Shown: positions 12,501 to 20,347 of the stretch, one piece after another | Position numbering within the stretch: position 1 is the stretch's first letter | Layout: every line of letters begins with the position of its first letter | DNA from: Seison nebaliae | Taxonomy: Eukaryota; Rotifera; Pararotatoria; Seisonacea; Seisonidae | Direction of reading: 5' to 3' | Assembly: GCA_023231475.1 (NCBI GenBank) | Contig: JALJEE010002684.1 | Span: 1-20,547 of the forward strand | Length of the DNA: 20,547 nt | Notes under the pieces: model-generated | Database searches by the model: none | What the model was told of the DNA's origin: nothing | The model's input: the letters and a program-made list of their open reading frames with translations, nothing else | Program-made: the position numbers and the translations under genes

Positions 12501-14666
12501 AAATCCTCTCCCTTTCGAAATTGCTTAAACGAACTCAACTCTCATCACAACCATTTGTGCATCATATTAATGGGATGGATCTATACTTCCCACACATGCC
12601 TATCAACAACCTAAACATTTCAATCAAACAGAACCCGATTATATGGATTCTGATGATAATAACTGACTAATAAATTCCGTTTTTTTTTCCTCCGACGAAA
12701 CGTTCATTGAGATATTGTCGGAAACGTACATCACTAACAATTTCCGAGATATCGAGAGCTAATAAAGAGAAGGAATTTTGTCGGAATGAACAACGTCAGA
12801 ATCCTCTAATGCCTAACATGAATTTTTTCGTCTGAAGATAAATTGCAACTTCATCGGAAGGAATCGGAAATAACAACAATCTCCATTTGTCAGACGATGA
12901 TGAACGTTAAGACGAATGTAATGAACAAATTTGAAATGAAGAAAAAAACGAATTATACGAATGATATTGAACAACCGACAAGGCAAACCTTTTCTTTCCA
13001 ATCTGCTCCATCTCAAATTCGAACTTTTGGACGTTTTCAAATAATTTATGTTTCCGTTCATCATTACGAAAGAATTAAATTGAAAAACAATAAGTGATAC
13101 ATTCAAAAGAGGAAAATTATAGAAAATATTATCAATGTGGTGTCGGTCATTTGGAAATGAAATAACCAGAGAATATTTTCTTTGGAACAACTTGATTAAT
13201 TGCATCATTTAAAACATATCTTTCAAGAAACCGTCAAAATAATCATAATAAAATTGTTCAATTTTTTTCGATGTTCTGAAGATTGACGATGGGAACACCC
13301 CTTAAAGTACTGGAACGATTTTTTGAGGAATTCGTTTTAAGAAGGTGGAGAAGAATTGAGGAACTAAATTGTTTATCTTAATAAATTTGCACTTTTTTAC
13401 GATTTTCTTTAACAAGAAATTTGTTTAATGAATTATTGATAACATAATGTTGTGTCTTCACATACTTACGTTGAAAAATGGATTGATGATTAATTTTTAT
13501 TTGTTATGATGAATAAATTATATAAAGAAAATAAACAGAGTGAGAATTGTGGATGAAACTGAAGGAAATTCATTTTACCTATTCAGCTACCTCAGAAACT
13601 TTTCTGAACTGAACTCATTTATCTGACTGATAATCGGAGATTATTGTGCAATGATGGAATTGAGAAATAATAAAAAGAAATAATTGTAATGTTTGACCAA
13701 ACCATTATTATGGAAGTATTTGCACAAGTTAAATGGTGAATGTAAAATTGGGAGGAAAAGGAATGAGAGAATGCACACGATAAATAATTTTTTGATCGAA
13801 TTTCATTTATTTTGCTGATGTTGATGTTGTTGAACCATAATAATGGTTGTACATAAATTATTCACCTTAATTTATTTTTATTGATTTTGCCAAGATAAAC
13901 TTGTCTTGTTCAATGGAAGATAAGAAGAGATTTAATAATAAAAATAAGAAAGACAATGAATGACAATATACGAATCTTTTATGGAAGTTCGTCAATAATA
14001 CTTATCAACTGATTCGCTGTCTTTCTTCCTGATATTCTTATTATGTCAATTTATCTCTTTGCTTTCTAATTCAGAGAAGCAATCACGCAAAATGCAAATG
14101 AATAATAATGCAAACTCATCATTCTCAGTATTGTGCTTTACGAATATTTCCCTTCTTATTAACAGAAAACTCAACATATCATAAATTGACCAATCTCTAT
14201 CTAATGATCAAGTGTGCATTAATGATGCATCAGAAATTTTTCGGACATTACTAATCAATTTTTTTATTTGCAGATATTTTTCATTGGGAATGATTATTCC
14301 AGGGTTTCTCCTAATCTCATAAAGAAAACGGATACGGACCTTTGCATTCACTTCATTAGCTTCGTCAAGTTTCGTTTGGGCGGTGGATAGTGATTCTTGT
14401 GCTTGATCCAATTCGTTATCCATTTGCTGGATTTTCTTGTTTAATGAATTCACTTCTTCCTCCGACTAGAAAAAAGTTAGTGCATTTTTCGTGCATTTTT
14501 CGTGCATAGAACAAAGGAAGATGATTTAAGACGAAACCGCTTTCAATTTATCTTCTAATTCTCTGGTTGTCATTTCCTTTTGATCAGCGAGATCTTGTGC
14601 AGCCTCTTTCTCGACCTTCATGGCCTGCATCTTCTTTTTAATTGCTTCCATTGTGTTTTGTGCCAT
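4656..14666 (-). CDS. Tropomyosin gene, multi-isoform, two promoters
   Basis: Tropomyosin is a coiled-coil dimer that polymerises head to tail along actin filaments in muscle and cytoskeleton. Reading the minus strand, the exons are 1a 14538-14666, 2 14340-14465, 1b 7293-7421, 3 7030-7163, 4a 6814-6931, 4b 6600-6717, 4c 6291-6408, 5a 6171-6241, 5b 5940-6010, 6-7-8 fused 5633-5841, 9a 5404-5489 and 9b 4656-4741. Exon lengths match the classical animal scheme exactly (126, 134, 118, 71 and 209 = 76+63+70), and every junction except 5b is in phase. The long form (1a-2-3-4-5a-6/8-9) is about 290 aa, or 285 from the second Met. The short form from 1b is about 248 aa. Signature strings include [36 protein letters not shown] and [10 protein letters not shown]. 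Cassette choice 2 x 3 x 2 (first exon, exon 4, last exon) gives 12 in-frame forms without counting 5b. The large intron between exons 2 and 3 (about 7.2 kb) contains the nested gene at 8567-10366 and promoter 1b. Confidence 0.95.
4742..5403. other. Intron / exon 9a 3' UTR between the two last exons
   Basis: AT-rich and low in complexity, with poly-T/poly-A tracts around 5040-5130. The open frames on both strands here overlap exon 9a or are simple-sequence and have no motifs. It should act as the 3' UTR of 9a messages and as intron for 9b messages. Confidence 0.5.
5404..5489 (-). CDS. Tropomyosin exon 9a (alternative last exon)
   Basis: 86 bp including TAA, following AACAACAG. With the split Asp it gives [20 protein letters not shown], then LADLQHFG. 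It replaces the 9b tail with a different C-terminus of the same length (28 residues), containing two Cys. The C-terminus forms the head-to-tail overlap and binds troponin T in muscle forms, so the choice should alter polymer and partner properties. Its 3' UTR would extend toward 4800; minus-strand AATAAA words lie near 4798 and 4877. Confidence 0.9.
5633..5841 (-). CDS. Tropomyosin fused exon 6-7-8 (common)
   Basis: One 209-bp exon that equals the sum of classical exons 6 (76), 7 (63) and 8 (70). It reads [20 protein letters not shown], then [19 protein letters not shown], and ends [13 protein letters not shown] with a split codon before [17 protein letters not shown] is a hallmark of tropomyosin. 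Because the three parts are fused, this locus cannot use the exon 6a/6b choice known from vertebrates. Confidence 0.95.
5940..6010 (-). pseudogene. Tropomyosin exon 5b: exon-5-like copy, off frame
   Basis: A second 71-bp block has an AG before it (after a poly-A tract) and a GT after it, and clearly encodes exon-5 sequence ([20 protein letters not shown]). The homologous reading frame, however, begins two bases into the exon and finishes at its last base, the reverse of what exons 4 and 6-7-8 need. In the frame delivered by exon 4 it hits a TAG after eleven codons. It is one base short in the AAAA tract at 5999-6002 and one base long in the AAAAA tract at 5940-5944. It may be a decaying duplicate, a poison exon used to down-regulate messages, or two homopolymer errors in the assembly. 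Confidence 0.6.
6171..6241 (-). CDS. Tropomyosin exon 5a
   Basis: 71 bp, the standard exon-5 length, phase 0 in and 2 out. It reads [20 protein letters not shown] and ends AAEA with the Ala codon split before GTAAGAT, a strong donor. Joined to exon 6-7-8 it stays in frame. Confidence 0.94.
6291..6408 (-). CDS. Tropomyosin exon 4c (alternative exon 4)
   Basis: 118 bp in the correct phase, reading [20 protein letters not shown] and ending [10 protein letters not shown] before GTTAATT. It is the closest of the three to canonical exon 4. The intron to exon 5a is only 49 bp. It cannot follow 4b in one message without breaking the heptad register and the split-codon phase, so the three copies should be used one at a time. 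Confidence 0.93.
6600..6717 (-). CDS. Tropomyosin exon 4b (alternative exon 4)
   Basis: 118 bp in the correct phase, reading [20 protein letters not shown] and ending [10 protein letters not shown] before GTTCACC. The conserved E-S/A-D-R-K-Y-E-E end identifies it as the residue 126-164 exon. The acceptor is GATAAG, weaker than that of the neighbours; a CAG five bases further in would break the frame, so AAG is the one that fits. It lies 96 bp downstream of 4a. Confidence 0.9.
6814..6931 (-). CDS. Tropomyosin exon 4a (divergent alternative exon 4)
   Basis: Exactly 118 bp between TTCGTTAG and GTAAAGG, with the correct phases (2 in, 0 out). It reads [20 protein letters not shown], then [19 protein letters not shown], 39 residues with no stop. 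Aligned to 4b and 4c, the K/D/L/E positions of the first 26 residues agree (for example Lys15, Leu23, Glu25), but the second half has lost the usual DRKYEE ending. Length, phase, splice sites and position argue that it is a true mutually exclusive cassette; the weak sequence match makes a decaying or newly specialised copy possible. Confidence 0.7.
7030..7163 (-). CDS. Tropomyosin exon 3 (common)
   Basis: 134 bp, the standard exon-3 length. It reads [20 protein letters not shown], then RAEDRL, and ends ADESER with the last Arg codon split (CG|). The acceptor is ATTTCTTTAG and the donor GTTTGAT. All three exon-4 copies start with a T that completes CGT (Arg). It is the first exon shared by long and short isoforms. 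Confidence 0.95.
7293..7421 (-). CDS. Tropomyosin exon 1b (N-terminus of short isoforms)
   Basis: The exon encodes 43 residues starting [20 protein letters not shown] and ending EEARKRYE, followed by the donor GAG|GTCATAC, at a codon boundary. Exon 1b of vertebrate tropomyosins also encodes 43 residues and also joins exon 3 in this phase. It replaces exons 1a and 2, giving a roughly 248-residue cytoskeletal-type form. The sequence up to the ATG shows no matching acceptor, as expected for a first exon. Confidence 0.9.
7422..8566. other. Tropomyosin intron between exon 1b and nested gene; presumed promoter 1b
   Basis: No coding sequence is supported here. Because exon 1b starts with its own ATG and no acceptor is needed, a promoter for the short isoforms should lie in this stretch. 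On the minus strand a TATAAAAA word occurs near 7786-7794, about 370 bp before the 1b start codon. The 3' end of the nested gene also falls here, with a minus-strand ATATAAA near 8403-8409 as a weak poly(A) candidate. None of these is strong in such AT-rich DNA. Confidence 0.35.
8567..10366 (-). CDS. Unrecognised 599-aa Asn/Thr/Ser-rich protein, nested in tropomyosin intron
   Basis: A single uninterrupted 1,800-bp frame starts at ATG 10366 and ends at TAA 8567-8569. I do not recognise the family. The N-terminus ([20 protein letters not shown]) looks helical and is followed by a basic [12 protein letters not shown], a possible nuclear signal. The middle is low complexity with runs of Gln, Asn (several of 7-10) and Thr, and a APPPWYVDD segment. 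The part coded at about 9320-9220 ([20 protein letters not shown]) looks helical and possibly conserved. The C-terminal third is acidic and helical, with [14 protein letters not shown] and [17 protein letters not shown] followed by [20 protein letters not shown], a basophilic-kinase-like site before an acidic tail. A frame this long in AT-rich DNA, with structured ends, is unlikely to be chance. It lies in the same direction as tropomyosin, between exon 2 and promoter 1b. It could instead supply an alternative tropomyosin 5' exon, but its own stop argues against that unless an internal donor is used. Confidence 0.75.
9507..9557. repeat. Compound GTT/GGT microsatellite inside the nested gene
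   Basis: Seven or so GTT units run directly into about nine GGT units on the plus strand. On the coding (minus) strand this reads as ACC then AAC triplets and encodes nine Thr followed by eight Asn. It is a length-variable triplet repeat in coding sequence. Shorter ATT runs coding for Asn occur near 9394-9417 and 9875-9895. Confidence 0.9.
10367..14339. other. Large tropomyosin intron, upstream part
   Basis: About 4 kb between the nested gene and exon 2 show no coding sequence I can support. Open frames such as those near 10453-10698 and 12813-13208 on the minus strand are low-complexity, lack motifs and have no matching splice partners. There is a small dyad, AACCAT-AATA-ATGGTT, near 13835-13850. 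The stretch just above 10366 must include the promoter of the nested gene. Otherwise I see nothing in it. Confidence 0.5.
14340..14465 (-). CDS. Tropomyosin exon 2 (long isoforms)
   Basis: This exon is 126 bp (42 codons), phase 0 at both ends, the standard exon-2 length. It starts [20 protein letters not shown] and ends EANEVNAK. The acceptor is TTTTTTCTAG and the donor is AAAG|GTCCGT. The intron to exon 1a is 72 bp, while the next common exon lies about 7.2 kb away. The sequence matches the coiled-coil residues 39-80 region of arthropod-like tropomyosins. I see no alternative exon 2. Confidence 0.94.
14538..14666 (-). CDS. Tropomyosin exon 1a (N-terminus of long isoforms)
   Basis: This exon gives 43 codons, MAQNT followed by [20 protein letters not shown] and then a Lys/Glu-rich helix ending KLKA. 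It ends at a codon boundary before the donor GTTTCG. The segment from the second Met (14651) is 38 codons, exactly the length of classical exon 1a. Two start codons are possible: 14666 (G at -3, G at +4) and 14651 (A at -3, G at +4). Most animal tropomyosins begin at the [14 protein letters not shown] methionine, so the extra MAQNT is either leader or a true five-residue extension. Confidence 0.93.
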
Positions 14667-15240
14667 GACTGATGACAATGAATTAACTATTTCAATTGAA
14701 AGAAGGTGGAAGATAAGATATCTAATTTCGTTGAAAAAATTAAGAAATAGAAAATCGAAATGAAATCGAATAAAAGTATAATATTTATGCGGAATAATAT
14801 TAGGGAAATGATGTGAGAGAGTTTATATGAGAAGATTTCCAGGAAAGAAAACAACTTCTCTTATGAAAATAAGATGACGTAAACAACAAAAAAATTCTTT
14901 TTAAATAATTGCATATCAATAAATGAGAATGATGGAAGCAAATGATGAAATCCTTCTTCTATTCCTTTGCTGCCATTTCTATAAAACGTCCATAACCGTT
15001 TGCATTGCTAATATATTTGAGGAAGAGTATCAACATAAAAAGAATGTGTCGAAAAGAGAAATATCGTCTATCCGTTCTCAATGATAGTAGAAAAGTGAAC
15101 GTTTTGTGCCAGATTATTCAATTGCATTCATTTTACATATATAATTTTTCGTAATTATTCTCTTCTTATCCGATTTCAATTGGAAATGTTTTTCACATTC
15201 TCATCTTTTCCGTTTATAAATGACTCATAAATAATAGCCA

Positions 15241-15300
15241 ACTTAGTTAGCTTAGCCAAGCTAAAGTTATCTAGATAGTTAACTTTAACTATTAAGCAAA
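15241..15300. promoter_or_regulatory. Cluster of inverted repeats upstream of tropomyosin exon 1a
   Basis: Two adjoining stem-loops can be drawn: TTAGCTT (15247-15253), spacer AGCC, AAGCTAA (15258-15264); and AAAGTTA (15263-15269), ten-base spacer, TAACTTT (15280-15286). Inside the second loop lies the perfect ten-base palindrome TATCTAGATA. It is about 600 bp upstream of the tropomyosin start. A regulatory role is a guess; the symmetry is seen. Confidence 0.4.
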
Positions 15301-15994
15301 CGTTTTTACACATACACAAAAGAAATGATTCTTTTAATTTAACAACGATAGATACATCGAAATATTCATTAAACGGAGATGTAGTAGTTCATCATATGTT
15401 GAAAAGGGATTACATCTCCCACAACTCTTACATAATGTCCATATTTTGATAAGGGAATTATATGGATGAGACCGAATGTAGCATTCTTTCCGTTTCTTAC
15501 ACGTTCCACACAATTGAATGCAAAAGAGAATGAAAGATTAAATGAATATAATAAACAAAAAGAAGAAGGTATTTCGGTTAGGAAATATTCGACGGGGAAG
15601 AAATTTCGATGTGAAAAGATAAGTAGATTAATAAACAAATTGCAATTACGAACTGATTTTTCACGAGTTACCAGAAAATAGTTTTTGGCGGATGCGAAAA
15701 GAAAATATTATCACTAATTTCATTTCAAACAATTAAGCAGATTCTCGAAAATCCTTTCCTTAAAAACGGTTTTCATAATGATTTATCCGATTGGATATGG
15801 TAATTGTGGGATATGTATAAGAAGAGAAAAAAATGTCCTATATCACAAGAGAAAGAAAAAGCTAGAAAAATAATAATTAATTTATCGATTCAATAATGTT
15901 ATTAACATTATATCATTCAAACCTTTCTTTTGAAATATGCGTTAGGAAGCGGATTAGTTTACTTGTATTGTTCACCGCATAATAACTTGTAAGA

Positions 15995-16041
15995 ATGGTG
16001 GTCGTGGTGGTGGTGGGGTTGATGGTGGAGGTGATAGAGAT
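15995..16041. repeat. GGT-rich simple sequence
   Basis: Imperfect GGT/GTG triplets, interrupted by GTC, GGG and GAT, stand out against the AT-rich surroundings. It is noncoding as far as I can see. Confidence 0.7.
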
Positions 16042-17681
16042 ATGACAAATTCAAACTTTTTGACGATGACGCATTGAAAGGAAATAATGACGAAGTGAAA
16101 AATGCGGCAAAAAGAGAAACAATATGATGAATAGTTTATAATTACGAAATGATGTACTGTCCAAATATTTTCAATTTTTTTCCTTATCCTTCTTCTTAAA
16201 AAAAGTGAGTTTCCTAAAACTTTCTTTTTTCAAACCGAATTCTTTTCTCAATCATTATACTTCACATTTCTGTCCAGTCTCTGATCGATTCTCTGTTGAT
16301 ATTTCACTTACGATTCACTTGTTAGTTGTTTCTTAATTTGATGGATAATCTGGTCGAACTTGTTAGTGTGAACGGGAAAATGAAACGATTGTACAGTTTC
16401 AATTAGATAAGATGAATTGCTATGACAGTGATATGAGATTTTTTGTCAGTGAAGAGATTTGTCTTCTTCGTTTAAATCTCTGATTTGTCATGAACCGTTG
16501 ATTAGTTGAGTCAATTTGATGTAATATTTCACGAGGAAAAAAAAGGAGAAATAGTTCTATTTGTCGACGGTTTGTTTCTAAGGGTGTGGATGGGAATGTG
16601 AGAAGCGTTTGCTCATAAATAAATCGAACAGATATAAAATGACATCTTATTTTTATGTATCCATATTATTTGAGTTTGATATGAAAGTGTATTCATCGAA
16701 GAAGAATCGATTGATGGGAGAAAATGGATTACGTAAAAATAAAAGGAAAAGAAAAAAGAAAAAACAGAATGAGATCTCCTAAATATATTTGTGTAGTTGT
16801 AAGTATGAAAAAGATTTAGGAAACATGTACAGATATATATAGCCCGATGTAATGCAATGGTTTAGAATCAAAACTCTTGATGAGAGGAGATGATGATGAA
16901 ACGCTTTCAATACAATCGACGAAATAATTCTTTTTTGCGTCTCAACTGGAGCAATGCGTAAAAAACATTCCGTTGCTTCTTTCTTTTTATTCCTTTTTAT
17001 GTAATGAGAGTATCGTGGTATAATTATGCACATGCATGTCTATTTGCTACATTGAATGGGGAGGAAACAGAGCAAGCTTCAAGCCATTTCGCTCATAGAC
17101 AGAGATCGATCTTCTTTCAACGAAAACACTTTAAACGTTGTGAAATATCTAAAATTTTCAAAACGTACTCCATCAGATAATATGCTAAGTAAAGTTTAGG
17201 AAATAATGGGAATAATAAATAATACTAATCATCATTCTCATCAACATGGGCATCATCATGTTGAACCGAACTGGTTATCATTATAATTATTTTCATATTT
17301 ATTCCTGTACCTTTTTGAATTTATCATCCGAATAATGGAATTCAATCTATTTCGCTGTCATACCATTCATATACTTTCATTAGTTGGTTATTCGAAGAGA
17401 ACCTTGACTTCAACACATACGAGTACATCCCAAATAACTCGGTATGAGAATGAACAAATTTATTTATCCTCATCCATAAATAACATTCGGTGGAATATAT
17501 TCCTAATAGTACTCATATTGAAATATCATCTAACGCCACAATTATCTCCACAATTAAGTTTATGACCAAAATGATCATTACACAAAACATGTAGATAGGG
17601 CAGGCTCCGACTTGGTGAGAAACATTTTTATGTTTACTGGATATATAAACATGAGAAACTTTAAATAATCTGATAGTTTCC

Positions 17682-17703
17682 CATACATATACGTATATGT
17701 ATG
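17682..17703. repeat. 22-bp perfect palindrome
   Basis: The half-site CATACATATAC is followed directly by its reverse complement, centred on ACGT. Purine-pyrimidine alternation makes it a candidate for cruciform or binding-site behaviour, but no function is shown. Confidence 0.7.
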
Positions 17704-18190
17704 TATTTATGGATCGAATGTAAGTGAACATCATTATAGTAATAGTCAACTATCTAACTTTCAATCAACATAAAATAAATTCAAAATAAAACTCGATATC
17801 TCAATATTCCTTTATATCTGTCCATACATTCAAATTTGTACATAAATTACTAATGTCAATGGATGTTGATGTTTTGATGGTGATGATGATGATCAATATA
17901 GGATGAATATTGTTGTAGATGATATGCTTGACATGGTTAGTTAAAAATACATTTTCGTTTTAATTTCTTAACACCGTTTCTCAAAACAAAACAAATAATT
18001 TTTTCAAAATCTATTTCTCTTCATAAACATCTCTATTTCATCTTTAATTTTCAAATTAGAAACGGAAAATACACAATATTCTCTCATAATGAAAATTACA
18101 TCGTATACTAAAATAAAAAATTCATCATAGCACATGAAAAAATATTACATACAATAAACAAATTATTGATTTCATACTTTTTTCTTTCAT

Positions 18191-18218
18191 AATCAGGATG
18201 TTACCTGATTCCAGGTAA
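18191..18218 (+). promoter_or_regulatory. Two overlapping, mutually exclusive hairpins before CCDC112
   Basis: AATCAGG (18191-18197) pairs with CCTGATT (18204-18210), and TTACCTG (18201-18207) pairs with CAGGTAA (18212-18218). The shared CCTG means only one stem can form at a time. It lies about 170 bp before the CCDC112 ATG, in the promoter or 5' UTR. Confidence 0.35.
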
Positions 18219-18390
18219 TAGTTATAGAAAACCCTTAGGAATTTTTTCTCAGGTCGATTGAAGCTTGATATTCTCCTTTGCCTGATGATTCTTTCAATTG
18301 AACAAACAATGATGTTTTGGAAGGTATTTGAAAAAGTAAGCTCCTCATTTCCATAGTAACCATATCAACAACTTCTAAATTTCATTAAAA

Positions 18391-20213
18391 ATGGAAACTG
18401 ATAAACTGAAAAAAGAACAATACTCATCATCGATGAAGAATGATAATATAAAGTTCTTTCTCAAACAAAACGATTCTTTACTTCTATTTTAACTGATTTC
18501 AATTCGAACAGGAAAAAAAATTTAGAGAGAGAAATAGAGACCAGATTGCGGATTAATCGTTTTGATATTCGCGGTCTTCTAAAACATGCCGAGACATATC
18601 AAAGGTTTCAAATACTACAAATGGAAGATCGTTATTAGAAAATTTATCAATTGTCGGTTTTATTATAGTTCGAATAGGAAATAATTTCAAAACGGATCAT
18701 AATAACATCAAAGAAAATTTGAATAAAATAAAGAAACATCTGAAGACGAATGGTAAGATCAGTGAATGTTAGTCTTATTTCTACCAGTATTAATTCGTAT
18801 AATATTAATTTATTTTTTAATTATTTCATTAATTATAATGTCATTAATATTTCATTGTCACTATAGTGACAACTTTAAAAGTATTAGCGGAAAGAATTGA
18901 AGAAAGTTTATCGGAACTGAAAGAAAAACAAACGAAAAGGTTTTCCGTAAAAGTTTTCAAAATAGTTTAATCATTTCTTTTAAAGTTTAACTATTCTTGA
19001 TATGGATGGCAAACATTTAATGGATGAGATTAAAAACTTCGAATGTTCCTTAAATAAGGAAGAAGATACTTCGGACATTTATTTACCAAGAAGAACTGTA
19101 AGTGCACGTCCATCTAACAAGAATAATGTTAAAAGAACTTCATTAACATCAGCTCCACAAATGATTGAGGAAAATGCAAGTCTATGCAAGGAAGTCATTA
19201 AATTTGATGTTGGTAACTTTAGAATTAATTGAATGAAATGAAATTTTCAGAATTTCGTTAGGAAGAATGGCGGAACAACTGGTGGTTGGACATCAGAAGA
19301 TCATCAGATATTTATGAGAATTTATAATAAATATCTCACGAAAAATAAGAGTAAAAAGATGATGGAAGAGTTATATGAAATTTTTACGGAGAAAACTAAG
19401 AGTCAAGTAGATCAACATTTTCAATGGTATCAACAATATTTTGTGTTGTTAGTAGAGAAGAAAGCAGCAATCATAGAATGGAAAAATAAAAAGAAAGTTT
19501 TTCAGAAATTCAAATTTCGAATATTTCGTAACTTTCATTTTCAGAATTATCATGAGAAGAAAGTGATACGACAATTGAATGAAACTGATTTAGAGAATAT
19601 CAGAGAAAAGAAAGCGAAAATGAAAAAGAAGAATAAATCGACGAGAAAGGAAACTTTGAAGAAATTACAACGATGGAAATTTGAAAAAGAATTGGAAGAT
19701 AATCAGAATGAACAACAATCAAAAATAAGAAAATTGAAAGAAGAACATAAGAGGAAAGTAATGGAAGCTGTGGAGAATGAGCGAAAGAAAATAATGTTGG
19801 AGCAATATCGATTGAAAAAGGATTTGGTAATGAAGCAAAAAGAATATGAAGACAATTTGAAAATGGATAAAAGAAAGAAATCAGTTAGAGAACAGAAAGA
19901 ATTAGAAAGAATATTTTTTGAAAAAAATCATGCTTACATCGAAGAAAAATCAGCAAAATTTAATAAATATAAGAAAGAAGAGGAAGAGCAACGAAAAGAA
20001 ATCGAAAAGTTTATTGAACGACTCAAACCGGCTGTACCGTTAGATAAGACACGTGTATTAAAAGAAACGGTTGTATCAAAGAAACGGAATGAAGCTGTTT
20101 CACGTCGTCAACGACAATACAAATTTCAACAGAAAAGTAGCGAAAGACCGGTAAGTTCAATGAATTATATTCCATATAATGGTCACAGAGCAGTTCCATC
20201 TTGGAGAACGTGA
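18391..20213 (+). CDS. CCDC112: CCDC112-like coiled-coil protein, seven exons
   Basis: Exons: 18391-18452, 18512-18630, 18669-18752, 18867-18939, 18986-19208, 19251-19496 and 19545-20213, all in phase, giving about 491 aa. The introns are 59, 38, 114, 46, 42 and 48 bp. An in-frame stop at 18376-18378 supports the ATG at 18391. The N-terminal half is helical (LEREIETRLRINRFDIRGLL). The diagnostic CCDC112 block then reads NFVRKNGGTTGGWTSEDHQI followed by a SANT-like pattern ending FQWYQQYF...IIEW. A long Lys/Glu coiled coil follows, and the end, GHRAVPSWRT, matches the HRA-P-W end of vertebrate CCDC112. The human protein is about 446-529 aa and has been linked to centriolar satellites; that role is inferred here. 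The last intron (19497-19544) is 48 bp, stop-free and in phase, so unspliced reading would wrongly insert 16 residues. A 134-bp gap separates it from the next gene. Confidence 0.9.
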
Positions 20214-20257
20214 AAATTTAATTTAATAACATCTTTTCCATTTTTATTATAATCTTA

Positions 20258-20263
20258 AATAAA
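20258..20263 (+). terminator. Poly(A) signal AATAAA for the CCDC112-like gene
   Basis: A canonical AATAAA lies 45 bp after the stop codon, in the short gap before the next gene start. Its position suits a compact 3' UTR. Confidence 0.55.
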
Positions 20264-20347
20264 AAATTTTAGAATTATTCCATTTATACGATAATTCATT
20301 CAAAAAAAACAAATTTTGAAAAAATTTTCTCGTTCATGTCAAAAAAA

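Larger units (their letters stand above)
14667..18390. other. Gene-poor divergent promoter region, tropomyosin / CCDC112
   Basis: About 3.7 kb without a gene I can support. It separates two divergent genes and should hold the tropomyosin 1a promoter and 5' UTR at one end and the CCDC112 promoter at the other. Visible structure: a dyad cluster (15241-15300), a GGT-rich tract (about 15995-16041), a 22-bp perfect palindrome (17682-17703), a short GAT run (about 17877-17893) and overlapping hairpins (18191-18218). Open frames such as 15466-15681, 16779-17033 and 17335-17565 look like chance; the minus-strand frame near 15372-15520 is more protein-like but has no support around it. Confidence 0.5.

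Noticed and set aside
12813-13208. 131-residue minus-strand frame and an opposing 84-residue plus-strand frame
   Set aside because: Both lack motifs, and overlapping antisense frames of this size occur by chance; no splice links to tropomyosin in phase.
17335-17565. 76-residue plus-strand frame between tropomyosin and CCDC112
   Set aside because: Composition is that of translated AT-rich noncoding DNA, with no motif and no promoter or splice context.
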